A stretch of DNA of 64,000 nt, taken from Streptomyces pacificus. GTDB lineage: Bacteria > Actinomycetota > Actinomycetes > Streptomycetales > Streptomycetaceae. Numbering within the stretch: position 1 is the stretch's first letter; each line of letters opens with the position of its first letter. Of the stretch, positions 8,766-16,259 are shown piece by piece. Position numbers and translations under genes: made by a program. The notes beneath the pieces are model-generated. The model searched no databases. It had not been told where the DNA came from and saw only the letters and a program-made list of their open reading frames with translations. The stretch spans positions 186,001-250,000 of the forward strand of contig NZ_BLLG01000004.1 in assembly GCF_011766325.1 (NCBI RefSeq), in the 5' to 3' direction.

Positions 8766-9188
8766 TTGAGCCCGATGAGCCAGGCGGCGCAGAATCTGAA
8801 CTGGTTGATCACCAATTTCGTGGACCACACCCCCGGGGTGTCCCACACCGTGGTGGTCTCCGCCGACGGACTCCTGCTGGCGATGTCCGAGGGGTTTCCG
8901 CGCGACCGCGCCGACCAGCTGGCGGCGGTGGCGTCCGGACTGACCTCGCTGACCGCGGGAGCGTCCCGGATCTTCGAAGGCGGCGCGGTCAACCAGACCG
9001 TCGTGGAGATGGAGCGCGGCTTCCTCTTCATCATGTCCATCTCCGACGGCTCCTCACTGGCCGTACTCGCCCACCCGGACGCGGACATCGGCCTCGTGGG
9101 CTACGAGATGGCCCTCCTGGTCGACCGCGCCGGCACCGTCCTCACCCCGGACCTGCGCGCCGAACTCCAGGGGAGCCTTCTCCACTAG
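8766..9188 (+). CDS. cvnB: Roadblock/LC7 protein CvnB (first conservon)
   Basis: 140 residues with a single Roadblock/LC7 (MglB-like) domain; family members bind the partner Ras-like GTPase, here CvnD. The TTG start follows the cvnA stop without a gap. The ribosome binding site AGGAG lies in the last cvnA codons, six bases before TTG, whereas ATG 8775 is 15 bases away and less likely. The protein differs from the second CvnB only in its last residue (His instead of Asn), and 406 bp are identical in DNA. Confidence 0.93.
   Translation: MSPMSQAAQNLNWLITNFVDHTPGVSHTVVVSADGLLLAMSEGFPRDRADQLAAVASGLTSLTAGASRIFEGGAVNQTVVEMERGFLFIMSISDGSSLAVLAHPDADIGLVGYEMALLVDRAGTVLTPDLRAELQGSLLH
8767..9172 (+). 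repeat. 406-bp perfect duplicate of 14022-14427 (cvnB)
   Basis: Base-by-base reading shows no difference between 8767-9172 and 14022-14427. Identity starts right after a one-base indel at the cvnB start codon and stops at a G/A change in the fourth-last sense codon. Synonymous positions are conserved too, which points to recent duplication or gene conversion rather than protein-level selection. Confidence 0.95.
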
Positions 9189-9329
9189 GAACCACGGCGA
9201 GCCCGCCGTCCGCGGGGGACAGCCCAGGCACCCCCTCATCCGACCACTCACCGTCCGGCCGCCCCGCCCTGCCCCCCACCGGCCCAGTCAGACGGCAGCC
9301 GACCACTTGCTGTCACGCCCGGAGGACTC

Positions 9330-9737
9330 ATGACCCCGCCCCCCGCCTCTCACGATCCGTACGGTGTCCCCATGGACACCGACTACGGCCATGAAGGCGA
9401 CCAGCCGCTGGTGCGCCCGTACGCGATGACCGGCGGCCGGACCCGGCCGCGCTACCAGCTCGCCATCGAGGCACTGGTCAGCACCACGGCCGACCCGGCG
9501 CACCTGTCGACGCTGCTGCCCGAGCATCAGCGGATCTGCCATCTCTGCCGGGAGGTCAAGTCCGTGGCCGAGGTGTCGGCGCTGCTGTCGATGCCTCTGG
9601 GTGTGGCGCGGATCCTGGTGGCGGACCTGGCGGAGGCCGGCATGGTGGCGATCCACCAGCCGGGTAACGGAGAGGCCGGCGGCACGCCGGACGTGACACT
9701 GCTCGAAAGGGTGCTCAGTGGACTTCGCAAGCTCTAG
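9330..9737 (+). CDS. cvnC: DUF742 protein CvnC (first conservon)
   Basis: A 135-residue protein with the DUF742 winged-helix-like domain. It contains LVRPYAMTGGRTRPRYQLAIEAL (in two overlapping parts), the VKSVAEVSALLSMPLG helix-turn-helix region, and the C-terminal LLERVLSGLRKL. DUF742 proteins are the third conservon component; a membrane-complex or DNA-binding adaptor role has been suggested. ATG 9330 has GGAGGA five bases upstream. The last 20 bases overlap the start of cvnD. It lacks the long Pro-rich N terminus of the second CvnC. Confidence 0.92.
   Translation: MTPPPASHDPYGVPMDTDYGHEGDQPLVRPYAMTGGRTRPRYQLAIEALVSTTADPAHLSTLLPEHQRICHLCREVKSVAEVSALLSMPLGVARILVADLAEAGMVAIHQPGNGEAGGTPDVTLLERVLSGLRKL
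9405..9493 (+). repeat. 89-bp near-identical tract shared by the two cvnC genes
   Basis: Positions 9405-9493 match 14774-14862 with one mismatch (9465). Sequence on both sides diverges strongly, so this is an isolated island of identity between the cvnB and cvnD blocks. Confidence 0.9.
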
Positions 9738-10292
9738 CGGCGGTGCTGCCCGCTCAACCACCAGTGCGAAGATCGTGGTGGCGGGTGGCTTCGGCGTGGG
9801 CAAGACCACGTTCGTCGGCGCCGTCTCGGAGATCAACCCGCTGCGCACCGAGGCCGTCATGACATCCGCATCGGCCGGCATCGACGACCTCACCCACACC
9901 GGCGACAAGACCACCACCACCGTGGCCATGGACTTCGGCCGCATCACACTCGACCAGGACCTCATCCTCTACCTGTTCGGCACCCCCGGACAGGACCGCT
10001 TCTGGTTCATGTGGGACGACCTCGTCCGCGGCGCCATCGGCGCCGTCGTCCTCGTCGACACCCGCAGACTCGCCGACTGCTTCCCCGCCGTCGACTACTT
10101 CGAGAACAGCGGCCTCCCCTTCGTCATCGCCCTCAACGGCTTCGACGGACACCAGCCCTACACCCCCGACGAAGTCCGCGAAGCCCTCCAGATCGGACCC
10201 GACGCACCCATCATCACCACCGACGCCCGCCACCGCGCCGACGCCAAAAGCGCCCTCATCACCCTCGTCGAACACGCACTCATGGCCCGCCT
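9690..10292 (+). repeat. 603-bp perfect duplicate of 15062-15664 (cvnC end and cvnD)
   Basis: The tract covers the last codons of cvnC and all of cvnD except the final two codons. No mismatch is seen against 15062-15664. It is the longest of three identity islands between the two conservons. Confidence 0.95.
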
Positions 10293-10299
10293 CAAGTAG
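9718..10299 (+). CDS. cvnD: Ras-like small GTPase CvnD (first conservon)
   Basis: A 193-residue GTP-binding protein. The P-loop is GGFGVGKTT (residues about 23-31). Switch II is GTPGQDRFWFMWDD, with Gln-Asp after the Gly, as in prokaryotic Rab/Ras-like proteins. The base-recognition loop is ALNGFDG in place of NKxD. GTG 9718 lies inside cvnC (20-base overlap), so translation is coupled. CvnD is expected to be the output switch regulated by CvnB. It differs from the second CvnD only at the last residue (Lys193 instead of Arg). Confidence 0.94.
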   Translation: MDFASSSGGAARSTTSAKIVVAGGFGVGKTTFVGAVSEINPLRTEAVMTSASAGIDDLTHTGDKTTTTVAMDFGRITLDQDLILYLFGTPGQDRFWFMWDDLVRGAIGAVVLVDTRRLADCFPAVDYFENSGLPFVIALNGFDGHQPYTPDEVREALQIGPDAPIITTDARHRADAKSALITLVEHALMARLK

Positions 10300-10334
10300 A
10301 GGCGTCCGCAAGGCAGTTGCCGGGGACCTTGCGG

Positions 10335-10364
10335 GGCGGGCCGTGTCTTTCGACACGGCCCGCC
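10335..10364 (+). terminator. Terminator of the first conservon
   Basis: A perfect 13-bp stem (10335-10347 with 10352-10364) and a UUUC loop, 35 bases after the cvnD stop. It suggests that the two conservons are separate transcription units. Confidence 0.85.
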
Positions 10365-10635
10365 TCCATGTTCATAACGTTTCGACAGAGAATTCGGAGG
10401 ACTTGGACACCCGACGCATCCGGCTGGTACCGCTGTGCTCATACAAGCCCCGATTTTTGCCGGGGCTCGCTGTTTATGCCCCTTTTATCTCCGGTCCCAC
10501 GAACTCGGTCCGGCCGGCTCCCGCTGTTTGGAGCCGACCCCCCGGGCGTGCTGAAATCAACGAACTCATGAGTAGTACGGCCCTGAACAATAATCGGCAC
10601 AACGTAGGTGCCGACGCCGAGAGGTTGTTGGTCGA
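10365..10635 (+). promoter_or_regulatory. Leader/promoter region of the second conservon
   Basis: 271 bases without a gene, with lower GC content than the coding DNA around it. A second hairpin (7-bp stem, 10446-10467, loop AUUUUUGC) sits in the middle, followed by a T-rich stretch. I cannot assign -10/-35 boxes with confidence. The region has no similarity to the gap before the first conservon. Confidence 0.45.
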
Positions 10636-13600
10636 GTGAGGCGAAGCAAGACGAGCTCCGCGGAGCAGCAGTCGCGGGGCAACTTCACCCCGCCCCTGCG
10701 CGCAGCGGCGCCGCCCGCGGATGCCCGGCCCGCGGAGCCCACCGCCACCGGCGGCAGCTCCAGCAGGCTGTCGCCGCGCAACTGGCGTGTGCCGACCCGG
10801 CTGAACGCGATCCTCCTCATACCCGTACTCGTCGGCCTCGTCATGGGCGGCTTCCAGGTGAAGGGGTCGATCGACACCTGGACCGAGGCCCAGGACGCCG
10901 AGCGAACGGCGCTCATCGTCCGCGCCGCGTCGGAGTACGGCCAGGCCCTCCTCAACGAGCGCGACCTCACCGCGGAGCCCCTGCTGAAGGGGGACAGGGA
11001 CAGCAGGGTCGTCAGTGAGGCGCGAGCCGCCACGGACGCCGCCAAGCGGAAGTTCGACGAGGCCGTCCAGGACATGCCGCAGAAGGAGGGCCTCCAGCGG
11101 CGCCTGAACCTCTTCCGTGCCGCGGAACCCGGCCTCCAGGAGCTGCGCGAGGTCGCCTACACGTCCCAGTTCGAGACGGCGTCTAAGTCCGAGGGCGACG
11201 ACCCCGACGACCCGTCGGACGATCTGCGGGGCCCGGTCGCCACCCAGGAGAGCTACGTCGGCGTCCAGCACTACCTGATGGAGTTCGCCAACGAACTCGG
11301 CCTCGGCACCGGCAACGTCACCAGCTACGGCCGGATGGTGTACGCGATCCAGCTGGCCAAGGCCGCCGAGTCGCTCCAGCGCTCCATCGGCATGGAGCTG
11401 CTCGTCCGCCCGAGCGAGAAGCAGGACATCAGGGCCGGTCAGACCATCGCCTTCAGCTCCTATGCCTACCTCGAGGCCATCGCTCTCGGCGAGTACCAGT
11501 CCGCGGGAACCCAGGCCGACGTGGACAGGCTGCAGGAGGTCCTGGCCGAGAAGGCGGAGGAGGGCCGGAAGGCGCTCGCGGCCGCGGCCACCGCCGCGGC
11601 CGCCTCGGGACGGGACATCCCGTCCCCGCCCAAGGACGAGGACGGTTCCGTCCTCGGCGGCATGGTCGGTGCGATCAGCACCGGCGCCGGCCCGGACGAG
11701 CTCGCGGAGATCGGCGTCACCACGGATGTCTGGATGCCCGCCGCCACGGCCAAGTTCGAGGGCTACAGCGAGGTCGAGAAGGAACTCGTCGACAGGGCCG
11801 TGGCCGAGGCCGCACGGATCTCCGGCGAGGCCAGGACCGACGCCTTTGTCAACGGTCTGATCGTCGTCATCGCGCTGCTCACCGCGTTCGTCCTGGCCGG
11901 CATGGTGGCCCGTCAGATGAGCCGCTCGATGCACCGGTTGCGCACGGCGGCCTTCGGCATCGCCGAGCAGCGCCTGCCGATGCTCGTCGACCAGCTCTCG
12001 CGCAACGAGCCGGGCCGGGTGGACACCCGTGTGCAGCCGATCCCGATCGACAGCCAGGACGAGATCGGCGAGGTCGCCCGCGCCTTCGACCAGGTCCACC
12101 GGGAGGCCGTGCGGCTCGCCGCCGAGCAGGCCATGCTCCGCGGGAACGTCAACGCCATCTTCACCAACCTGTCGCGCCGCAACCAGTCCCTGATCGAGGG
12201 GCAGCTGGCCCTGATCACCGATCTGGAGAACAACGAGGCCGACCCGGACCAGCTGGAGAACCTCTTCAAACTGGACCATCTGGCGACCCGGATGCGCCGC
12301 AACGGCGAGAACCTCCTGGTCCTCGCCGGCGAGGAGCCCGGCCGCCGCTGGAACCAGCCGGTGCCGCTGGTGGACGTGCTCCGGGCCGCCTCCTCCGAGG
12401 TGGAGTCCTATGAGCGCATCGAACTCGCCGGCGTCCCGGAGACCGAGATCCACGGCCGGGCCGTGAGCGACCTCGTGCACCTCCTCGCCGAGCTGCTGGA
12501 GAACGCCACGACGTTCTCCTCCCCGCAGACGAAGGTCCGCGTCACCGCGACCCGGCTGCCCGACGGCCGGGTCATGGTCGAGATCCATGACAAGGGCATC
12601 GGCCTGACCGCCGAGGACTTCGCCGACATCAACCACCGGCTGGCCAACCCGCCGACGGTGGACGCCGCCGTCTCGCAGCGCATGGGCCTCTTCGTGGTGG
12701 GCCGGCTGTCCGACCGCCACGGCATCCGCGTACAGCTGCGCCCCTCGGGCGAGCAGGCCGGTACGACGTCGCTGGTGATGCTCCCGGAGGCGATCACCCG
12801 CGGTGGCGGCGACGGCGACGAGGAGGTCCCGGGGGACGACTTCACGGTCTCCCAGATGATCCCGGCGCAGGCGTCCTTCGACGCCGCTCCGGTGCTCACC
12901 GCCGCCGAGCTCGGATTCGACGACTCCCGCTACGAGGAGCAGCCGGCCGGCCCCCGTCCGCTGGACCCGGGCAACCGCTCGCTGACGCGCGGGGAACGGC
13001 GTGCGGCACTGGCGGGGGAGGCAGAGGGCGACCACCCGCCGTTCCACGGCGAGCACGAGCACGAGCAGGGCTACGCCGATCAGCCGAGCCGCACCGAGGA
13101 GCGGTACGAGCAGGGCTACGCACCGGAGCAGCAGCCCGCGTACGACCAGAACGGGTACGACAGGGACGGGTACGACCGGGACGGGTACGGCTCCGTCGGC
13201 TACGAGCCCGGCGGCTACGACCGGAACGGCCACGGCAGCGACGCCCAGGACGCCAACGGCTACCAGAGCACCGGCGAGTTCCAGGTTTCCGGCGGCTACC
13301 CGGAGCACCGGGAGCAGACCTACCCGGAAGCCTCCCACGATGGCCCGCAGGGCTCCGCACCGGGCTACGGCGACGGCTACGCCTCCCGGTCCGGCCAGGA
13401 GGAGTGGGCGGCCCGGAACACGTACCAGGGTGCGTACGACCCGGAGTACCGGGCGGATGCGGAATCTGCTCCCCCCGCTCCCGTGAACGGCGCGGAGCGC
13501 GTAGGCTTCGAACGTCCGGGTCCTGCCAGCGGTTCCGGCCACCAGCTGACCGACGCCGGTCTGCCGCGCCGCGGCAGCGGCCGGCCAGGCCAGTCGGCGC

Positions 13601-14019
13601 AGCACGAGGCGCAGCAGGAAGCGCAGTGGCAGTCCGCCCCCGCCGGCGGGGGCGGGACGGGGGGACAGGCGGGGCAGACGCCCCAGCCGACCCGGGCCGG
13701 AGGCACGGCGGCCGACGGCTCCGACGACGAGGGGCGGGCGAAGAACGACGAGCGCTGGCAGCGGGCCGAGAAGCTCCGCAGGCCGGCGGCCGGCGGAGTC
13801 ACCTCGTCAGGGCTTCCCCGCCGGGTTCCCCAGGCCAATCTGATCGAGGGCACGGCGGAGCAGACGCCGCAGAGCGGCCCTCAGGTGTCCCGCGCCCCTG
13901 AGGACGTACGCGGCAGGTTGAGCAACCTGCGGCGCGGTGTCCAGCAGGGACGCAGCGCGGGAACGGACACGAACGGATCGGGCTTCGGCCCGGGCAGTAC
14001 CTACCACCAGGAGCGTTAG
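10636..14019 (+). CDS. cvnA: Conservon sensor kinase-like protein CvnA (second conservon)
   Basis: 1127 residues with the same plan as the first CvnA: TM1 at about 55-75, a NIT-like extracytoplasmic sensor region, TM2 at about 402-425, HAMP, LDHLATRMRRNGENLLVL, and HATPase_c with LAELLENATTFSSP (about 617) and HDKGIGL (about 648). The extracytoplasmic region is clearly different from the first copy, so it probably senses another signal; the core is strongly conserved. The C-terminal tail is different too, rich in Tyr/Gly/Asp repeats of the type GYDRDGYD, before the shared C-terminal block. GTG 10636 is the only reasonable start I see, with AGAGG 11 bases upstream. Confidence 0.93.
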   Translation: MRRSKTSSAEQQSRGNFTPPLRAAAPPADARPAEPTATGGSSSRLSPRNWRVPTRLNAILLIPVLVGLVMGGFQVKGSIDTWTEAQDAERTALIVRAASEYGQALLNERDLTAEPLLKGDRDSRVVSEARAATDAAKRKFDEAVQDMPQKEGLQRRLNLFRAAEPGLQELREVAYTSQFETASKSEGDDPDDPSDDLRGPVATQESYVGVQHYLMEFANELGLGTGNVTSYGRMVYAIQLAKAAESLQRSIGMELLVRPSEKQDIRAGQTIAFSSYAYLEAIALGEYQSAGTQADVDRLQEVLAEKAEEGRKALAAAATAAAASGRDIPSPPKDEDGSVLGGMVGAISTGAGPDELAEIGVTTDVWMPAATAKFEGYSEVEKELVDRAVAEAARISGEARTDAFVNGLIVVIALLTAFVLAGMVARQMSRSMHRLRTAAFGIAEQRLPMLVDQLSRNEPGRVDTRVQPIPIDSQDEIGEVARAFDQVHREAVRLAAEQAMLRGNVNAIFTNLSRRNQSLIEGQLALITDLENNEADPDQLENLFKLDHLATRMRRNGENLLVLAGEEPGRRWNQPVPLVDVLRAASSEVESYERIELAGVPETEIHGRAVSDLVHLLAELLENATTFSSPQTKVRVTATRLPDGRVMVEIHDKGIGLTAEDFADINHRLANPPTVDAAVSQRMGLFVVGRLSDRHGIRVQLRPSGEQAGTTSLVMLPEAITRGGGDGDEEVPGDDFTVSQMIPAQASFDAAPVLTAAELGFDDSRYEEQPAGPRPLDPGNRSLTRGERRAALAGEAEGDHPPFHGEHEHEQGYADQPSRTEERYEQGYAPEQQPAYDQNGYDRDGYDRDGYGSVGYEPGGYDRNGHGSDAQDANGYQSTGEFQVSGGYPEHREQTYPEASHDGPQGSAPGYGDGYASRSGQEEWAARNTYQGAYDPEYRADAESAPPAPVNGAERVGFERPGPASGSGHQLTDAGLPRRGSGRPGQSAQHEAQQEAQWQSAPAGGGGTGGQAGQTPQPTRAGGTAADGSDDEGRAKNDERWQRAEKLRRPAAGGVTSSGLPRRVPQANLIEGTAEQTPQSGPQVSRAPEDVRGRLSNLRRGVQQGRSAGTDTNGSGFGPGSTYHQER
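13138..13260 (+). repeat. Tyr-Gly-Asp-rich repeat region within cvnA
   Basis: Roughly 12-base units encode GYDRDGYD-like repeats in the disordered tail of the second CvnA. Units are imperfect (YDQNG, YDRDG, YDRNG). The first CvnA has no such repeats, so tail sequences evolve quickly between paralogues. Confidence 0.6.
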
Positions 14020-14020
14020 T

Positions 14021-14443
14021 GTGAGCCCGATGAGCCAGGCGGCGCAGAATCTGAACTGGTTGATCACCAATTTCGTGGACCACACCCCCGGGGTGTCCCA
14101 CACCGTGGTGGTCTCCGCCGACGGACTCCTGCTGGCGATGTCCGAGGGGTTTCCGCGCGACCGCGCCGACCAGCTGGCGGCGGTGGCGTCCGGACTGACC
14201 TCGCTGACCGCGGGAGCGTCCCGGATCTTCGAAGGCGGCGCGGTCAACCAGACCGTCGTGGAGATGGAGCGCGGCTTCCTCTTCATCATGTCCATCTCCG
14301 ACGGCTCCTCACTGGCCGTACTCGCCCACCCGGACGCGGACATCGGCCTCGTGGGCTACGAGATGGCCCTCCTGGTCGACCGCGCCGGCACCGTCCTCAC
14401 CCCGGACCTGCGCGCCGAACTCCAGGGAAGTCTTCTCAACTAG
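14021..14443 (+). CDS. cvnB: Roadblock/LC7 protein CvnB (second conservon)
   Basis: 140 residues, identical to the first CvnB except for the final Asn. The start is GTG, one base after the cvnA stop codon, with AGGAG seven bases upstream inside the last cvnA codons. The same position in the first operon is TTG because of a one-base indel. The identical partner surfaces imply that this CvnB could act with either CvnD. Confidence 0.93.
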   Translation: MSPMSQAAQNLNWLITNFVDHTPGVSHTVVVSADGLLLAMSEGFPRDRADQLAAVASGLTSLTAGASRIFEGGAVNQTVVEMERGFLFIMSISDGSSLAVLAHPDADIGLVGYEMALLVDRAGTVLTPDLRAELQGSLLN

Positions 14444-14539
14444 CCGAAGGGCGGTGCGTACGCCGCCACCGCGCCATAGGGTGCGGTGGCGCGGCTCCAC
14501 AGGGACATGGACCGGCTCACGGCACTCGGAGGAGGAATC

Positions 14540-15109
14540 GTGGCAACACCCCCAGGCGGACACTCATACGACGGGGCCCGGCAGTCTCCGGGTGAGCACG
14601 CTCAGAACCGCTTCAACTTCCCCTCTTCGCCGAGCAGGGGCGGTGGTCCCCAGCCCTACCGGCGGCCGCAGCAGCCGTACGACCCGTCCTACCACCAGCC
14701 GAAGGAGCCCCGGAGCCGTCCGGCGGCCCCCCACCGGGCGCCGGAGCCCGCCGCCGCATCAGGCGGCAGCAACCCGCTGGTGCGCCCGTACGCGATGACC
14801 GGCGGCCGGACCCGGCCGCGCTACCAGCTCGCCCTCGAGGCACTGGTCAGCACCACGGCCGATCCCGCCCGGCTGCACGGGCAGTTGCCCGAGCACCAGC
14901 GGATCTGCCGACTGTGTTTCGAGATCAAGTCCGTGGCCGAGATCTCGGCACTGCTTTCCCTCCCCCTCGGCGTCGCCCGGATCCTCGTAGCCGACCTGGC
15001 CGAGGCCGGACTCGTCGCCATCCACCAGCCCGGCGGCGACGAGACCGCCGGCGGCCAGCCAGACGTGACACTGCTCGAAAGGGTGCTCAGTGGACTTCGC
15101 AAGCTCTAG
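14540..15109 (+). CDS. cvnC: DUF742 protein CvnC (second conservon)
   Basis: A 189-residue DUF742 protein. GTG 14540 is chosen because GGAGGA lies five bases upstream; the frame is open to 14486, but no ribosome binding site supports the longer form. A Pro/Gln/Tyr-rich N terminus of about 75 residues, absent from the first CvnC, precedes the core LVRPYAMTGGRTRPRYQLA. The helix-turn-helix part is VKSVAEISALLSLPLG. The end overlaps cvnD by 20 bases. Confidence 0.92.
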   Translation: MATPPGGHSYDGARQSPGEHAQNRFNFPSSPSRGGGPQPYRRPQQPYDPSYHQPKEPRSRPAAPHRAPEPAAASGGSNPLVRPYAMTGGRTRPRYQLALEALVSTTADPARLHGQLPEHQRICRLCFEIKSVAEISALLSLPLGVARILVADLAEAGLVAIHQPGGDETAGGQPDVTLLERVLSGLRKL

Positions 15110-15671
15110 CGGCGGTGCTGCCCGCTCAACCACCAGTGCGAAGATCGTGGTGGCGGGTGGCTTCGGCGTGGGCAAGACCACGTTCGTCGGCGCCGTCTCG
15201 GAGATCAACCCGCTGCGCACCGAGGCCGTCATGACATCCGCATCGGCCGGCATCGACGACCTCACCCACACCGGCGACAAGACCACCACCACCGTGGCCA
15301 TGGACTTCGGCCGCATCACACTCGACCAGGACCTCATCCTCTACCTGTTCGGCACCCCCGGACAGGACCGCTTCTGGTTCATGTGGGACGACCTCGTCCG
15401 CGGCGCCATCGGCGCCGTCGTCCTCGTCGACACCCGCAGACTCGCCGACTGCTTCCCCGCCGTCGACTACTTCGAGAACAGCGGCCTCCCCTTCGTCATC
15501 GCCCTCAACGGCTTCGACGGACACCAGCCCTACACCCCCGACGAAGTCCGCGAAGCCCTCCAGATCGGACCCGACGCACCCATCATCACCACCGACGCCC
15601 GCCACCGCGCCGACGCCAAAAGCGCCCTCATCACCCTCGTCGAACACGCACTCATGGCCCGCCTTCGGTAG
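15090..15671 (+). CDS. cvnD: Ras-like small GTPase CvnD (second conservon)
   Basis: 193 residues with P-loop GGFGVGKTT, switch II GTPGQDRFWFMWDD and ALNGFDG, identical to the first CvnD except for Arg193. It starts with GTG inside cvnC. The DNA is identical over the first 575 bases of the gene. Since the two GTPases are one protein in effect, specificity of the two conservons must come from CvnA and CvnC. Confidence 0.94.
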   Translation: MDFASSSGGAARSTTSAKIVVAGGFGVGKTTFVGAVSEINPLRTEAVMTSASAGIDDLTHTGDKTTTTVAMDFGRITLDQDLILYLFGTPGQDRFWFMWDDLVRGAIGAVVLVDTRRLADCFPAVDYFENSGLPFVIALNGFDGHQPYTPDEVREALQIGPDAPIITTDARHRADAKSALITLVEHALMARLR

Positions 15672-15990
15672 GCCGTCGCGCGGTCCGCCACGGGCGCGCA
15701 GGGCGCGGACGGAGCAAGGCCCAGCGGGGCGGGGGCCCTGTCGGTCCCTCCCGATGCCGTCGGTCGATCCGCTCCGCTGGGCCCCCGTCCGGCGGGGTGG
15801 ACTGCTGTGAGCGGCCGGACGCCGGGCGCACACGAGCAGTGCGCCCGTGCGCACGGCTGGCGGGCGGGCCGATGGCGGCAGGCACCGAACACGGCGACGG
15901 CCTGCGCGACCCCGAACGGGTCGTGCAGGCCGTCGTCGCAGGGGCCGTCGTCGCGAGGGCATCACCGCAGGGGCCGTCGCCGCATGCCGT
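15672..15990. other. Gap after the second conservon, weak inverted repeat
   Basis: No convincing gene. A 10-bp inverted repeat (15718-15727 with 15774-15783) encloses 46 bases and could form a terminator arm for the conservon transcript, but the large loop makes this uncertain. The terminator of the convergent accB-accE operon follows. Confidence 0.4.
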
Positions 15991-16031
15991 CCGCTTCTTC
16001 CGGCGCGCCGGGCGGCGCCCGGAAGAAGCGG
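15991..16031 (-). terminator. Terminator of the accB-accE operon
   Basis: A perfect 13-bp stem (15991-16003 with 16019-16031) surrounds a loop that itself pairs (GCGCC with GGCGC). It starts 4 bases after the accE stop codon on the minus strand. Confidence 0.8.
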
Positions 16032-16034
16032 GCG

Positions 16035-16238
16035 TCAGCCCTGCCAGGAGTGCGGCGCGCGGAAGCCGGACTGGCGCTCCAGGCGGCGCCATCCCGCAGT
16101 GCTGCGGCCTCGGGTGGCCGGCGCGGTCTGCGACCGGGACGCGGCGCGGGCGAGGAGAACGGCCGTGAGGGCGGCGAGTTCCTCGGGGCCGGCGTGTCCC
16201 CTCTCGACGCGGAGCAGGGATTCGGCAGGAGTGGTCAT
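16035..16238 (-). CDS. accE: Acyl-CoA carboxylase epsilon subunit
   Basis: 67 residues. The N-terminal ESLLRVERGHAGPEELAALTAVL and the C-terminal WRRLERQSGF (quoted in part) are typical of the small actinobacterial ACC epsilon subunit, which stabilises the alpha-beta carboxylase complex. ATG 16238 is chosen because GAGGAG lies about ten bases upstream; GTG 16247 would sit too close to that site. It is 21 bases downstream of accB in the same operon. Confidence 0.85.
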   Translation of the reverse strand: MTTPAESLLRVERGHAGPEELAALTAVLLARAASRSQTAPATRGRSTAGWRRLERQSGFRAPHSWQG

Positions 16239-16259
16239 CTGCAGCACTCTCCTCGTGGG

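Noticed and set aside
14486..14539. Longer start for the second cvnC at 14486
   Set aside because: No ribosome binding site there, whereas GGAGGA lies five bases before GTG 14540.
5307..15671. Mobile or horizontally acquired origin of the duplicated conservon block
   Set aside because: No transposase, integrase, terminal repeat or composition shift; tandem conservons here fit the gene order I recall from other Streptomyces.
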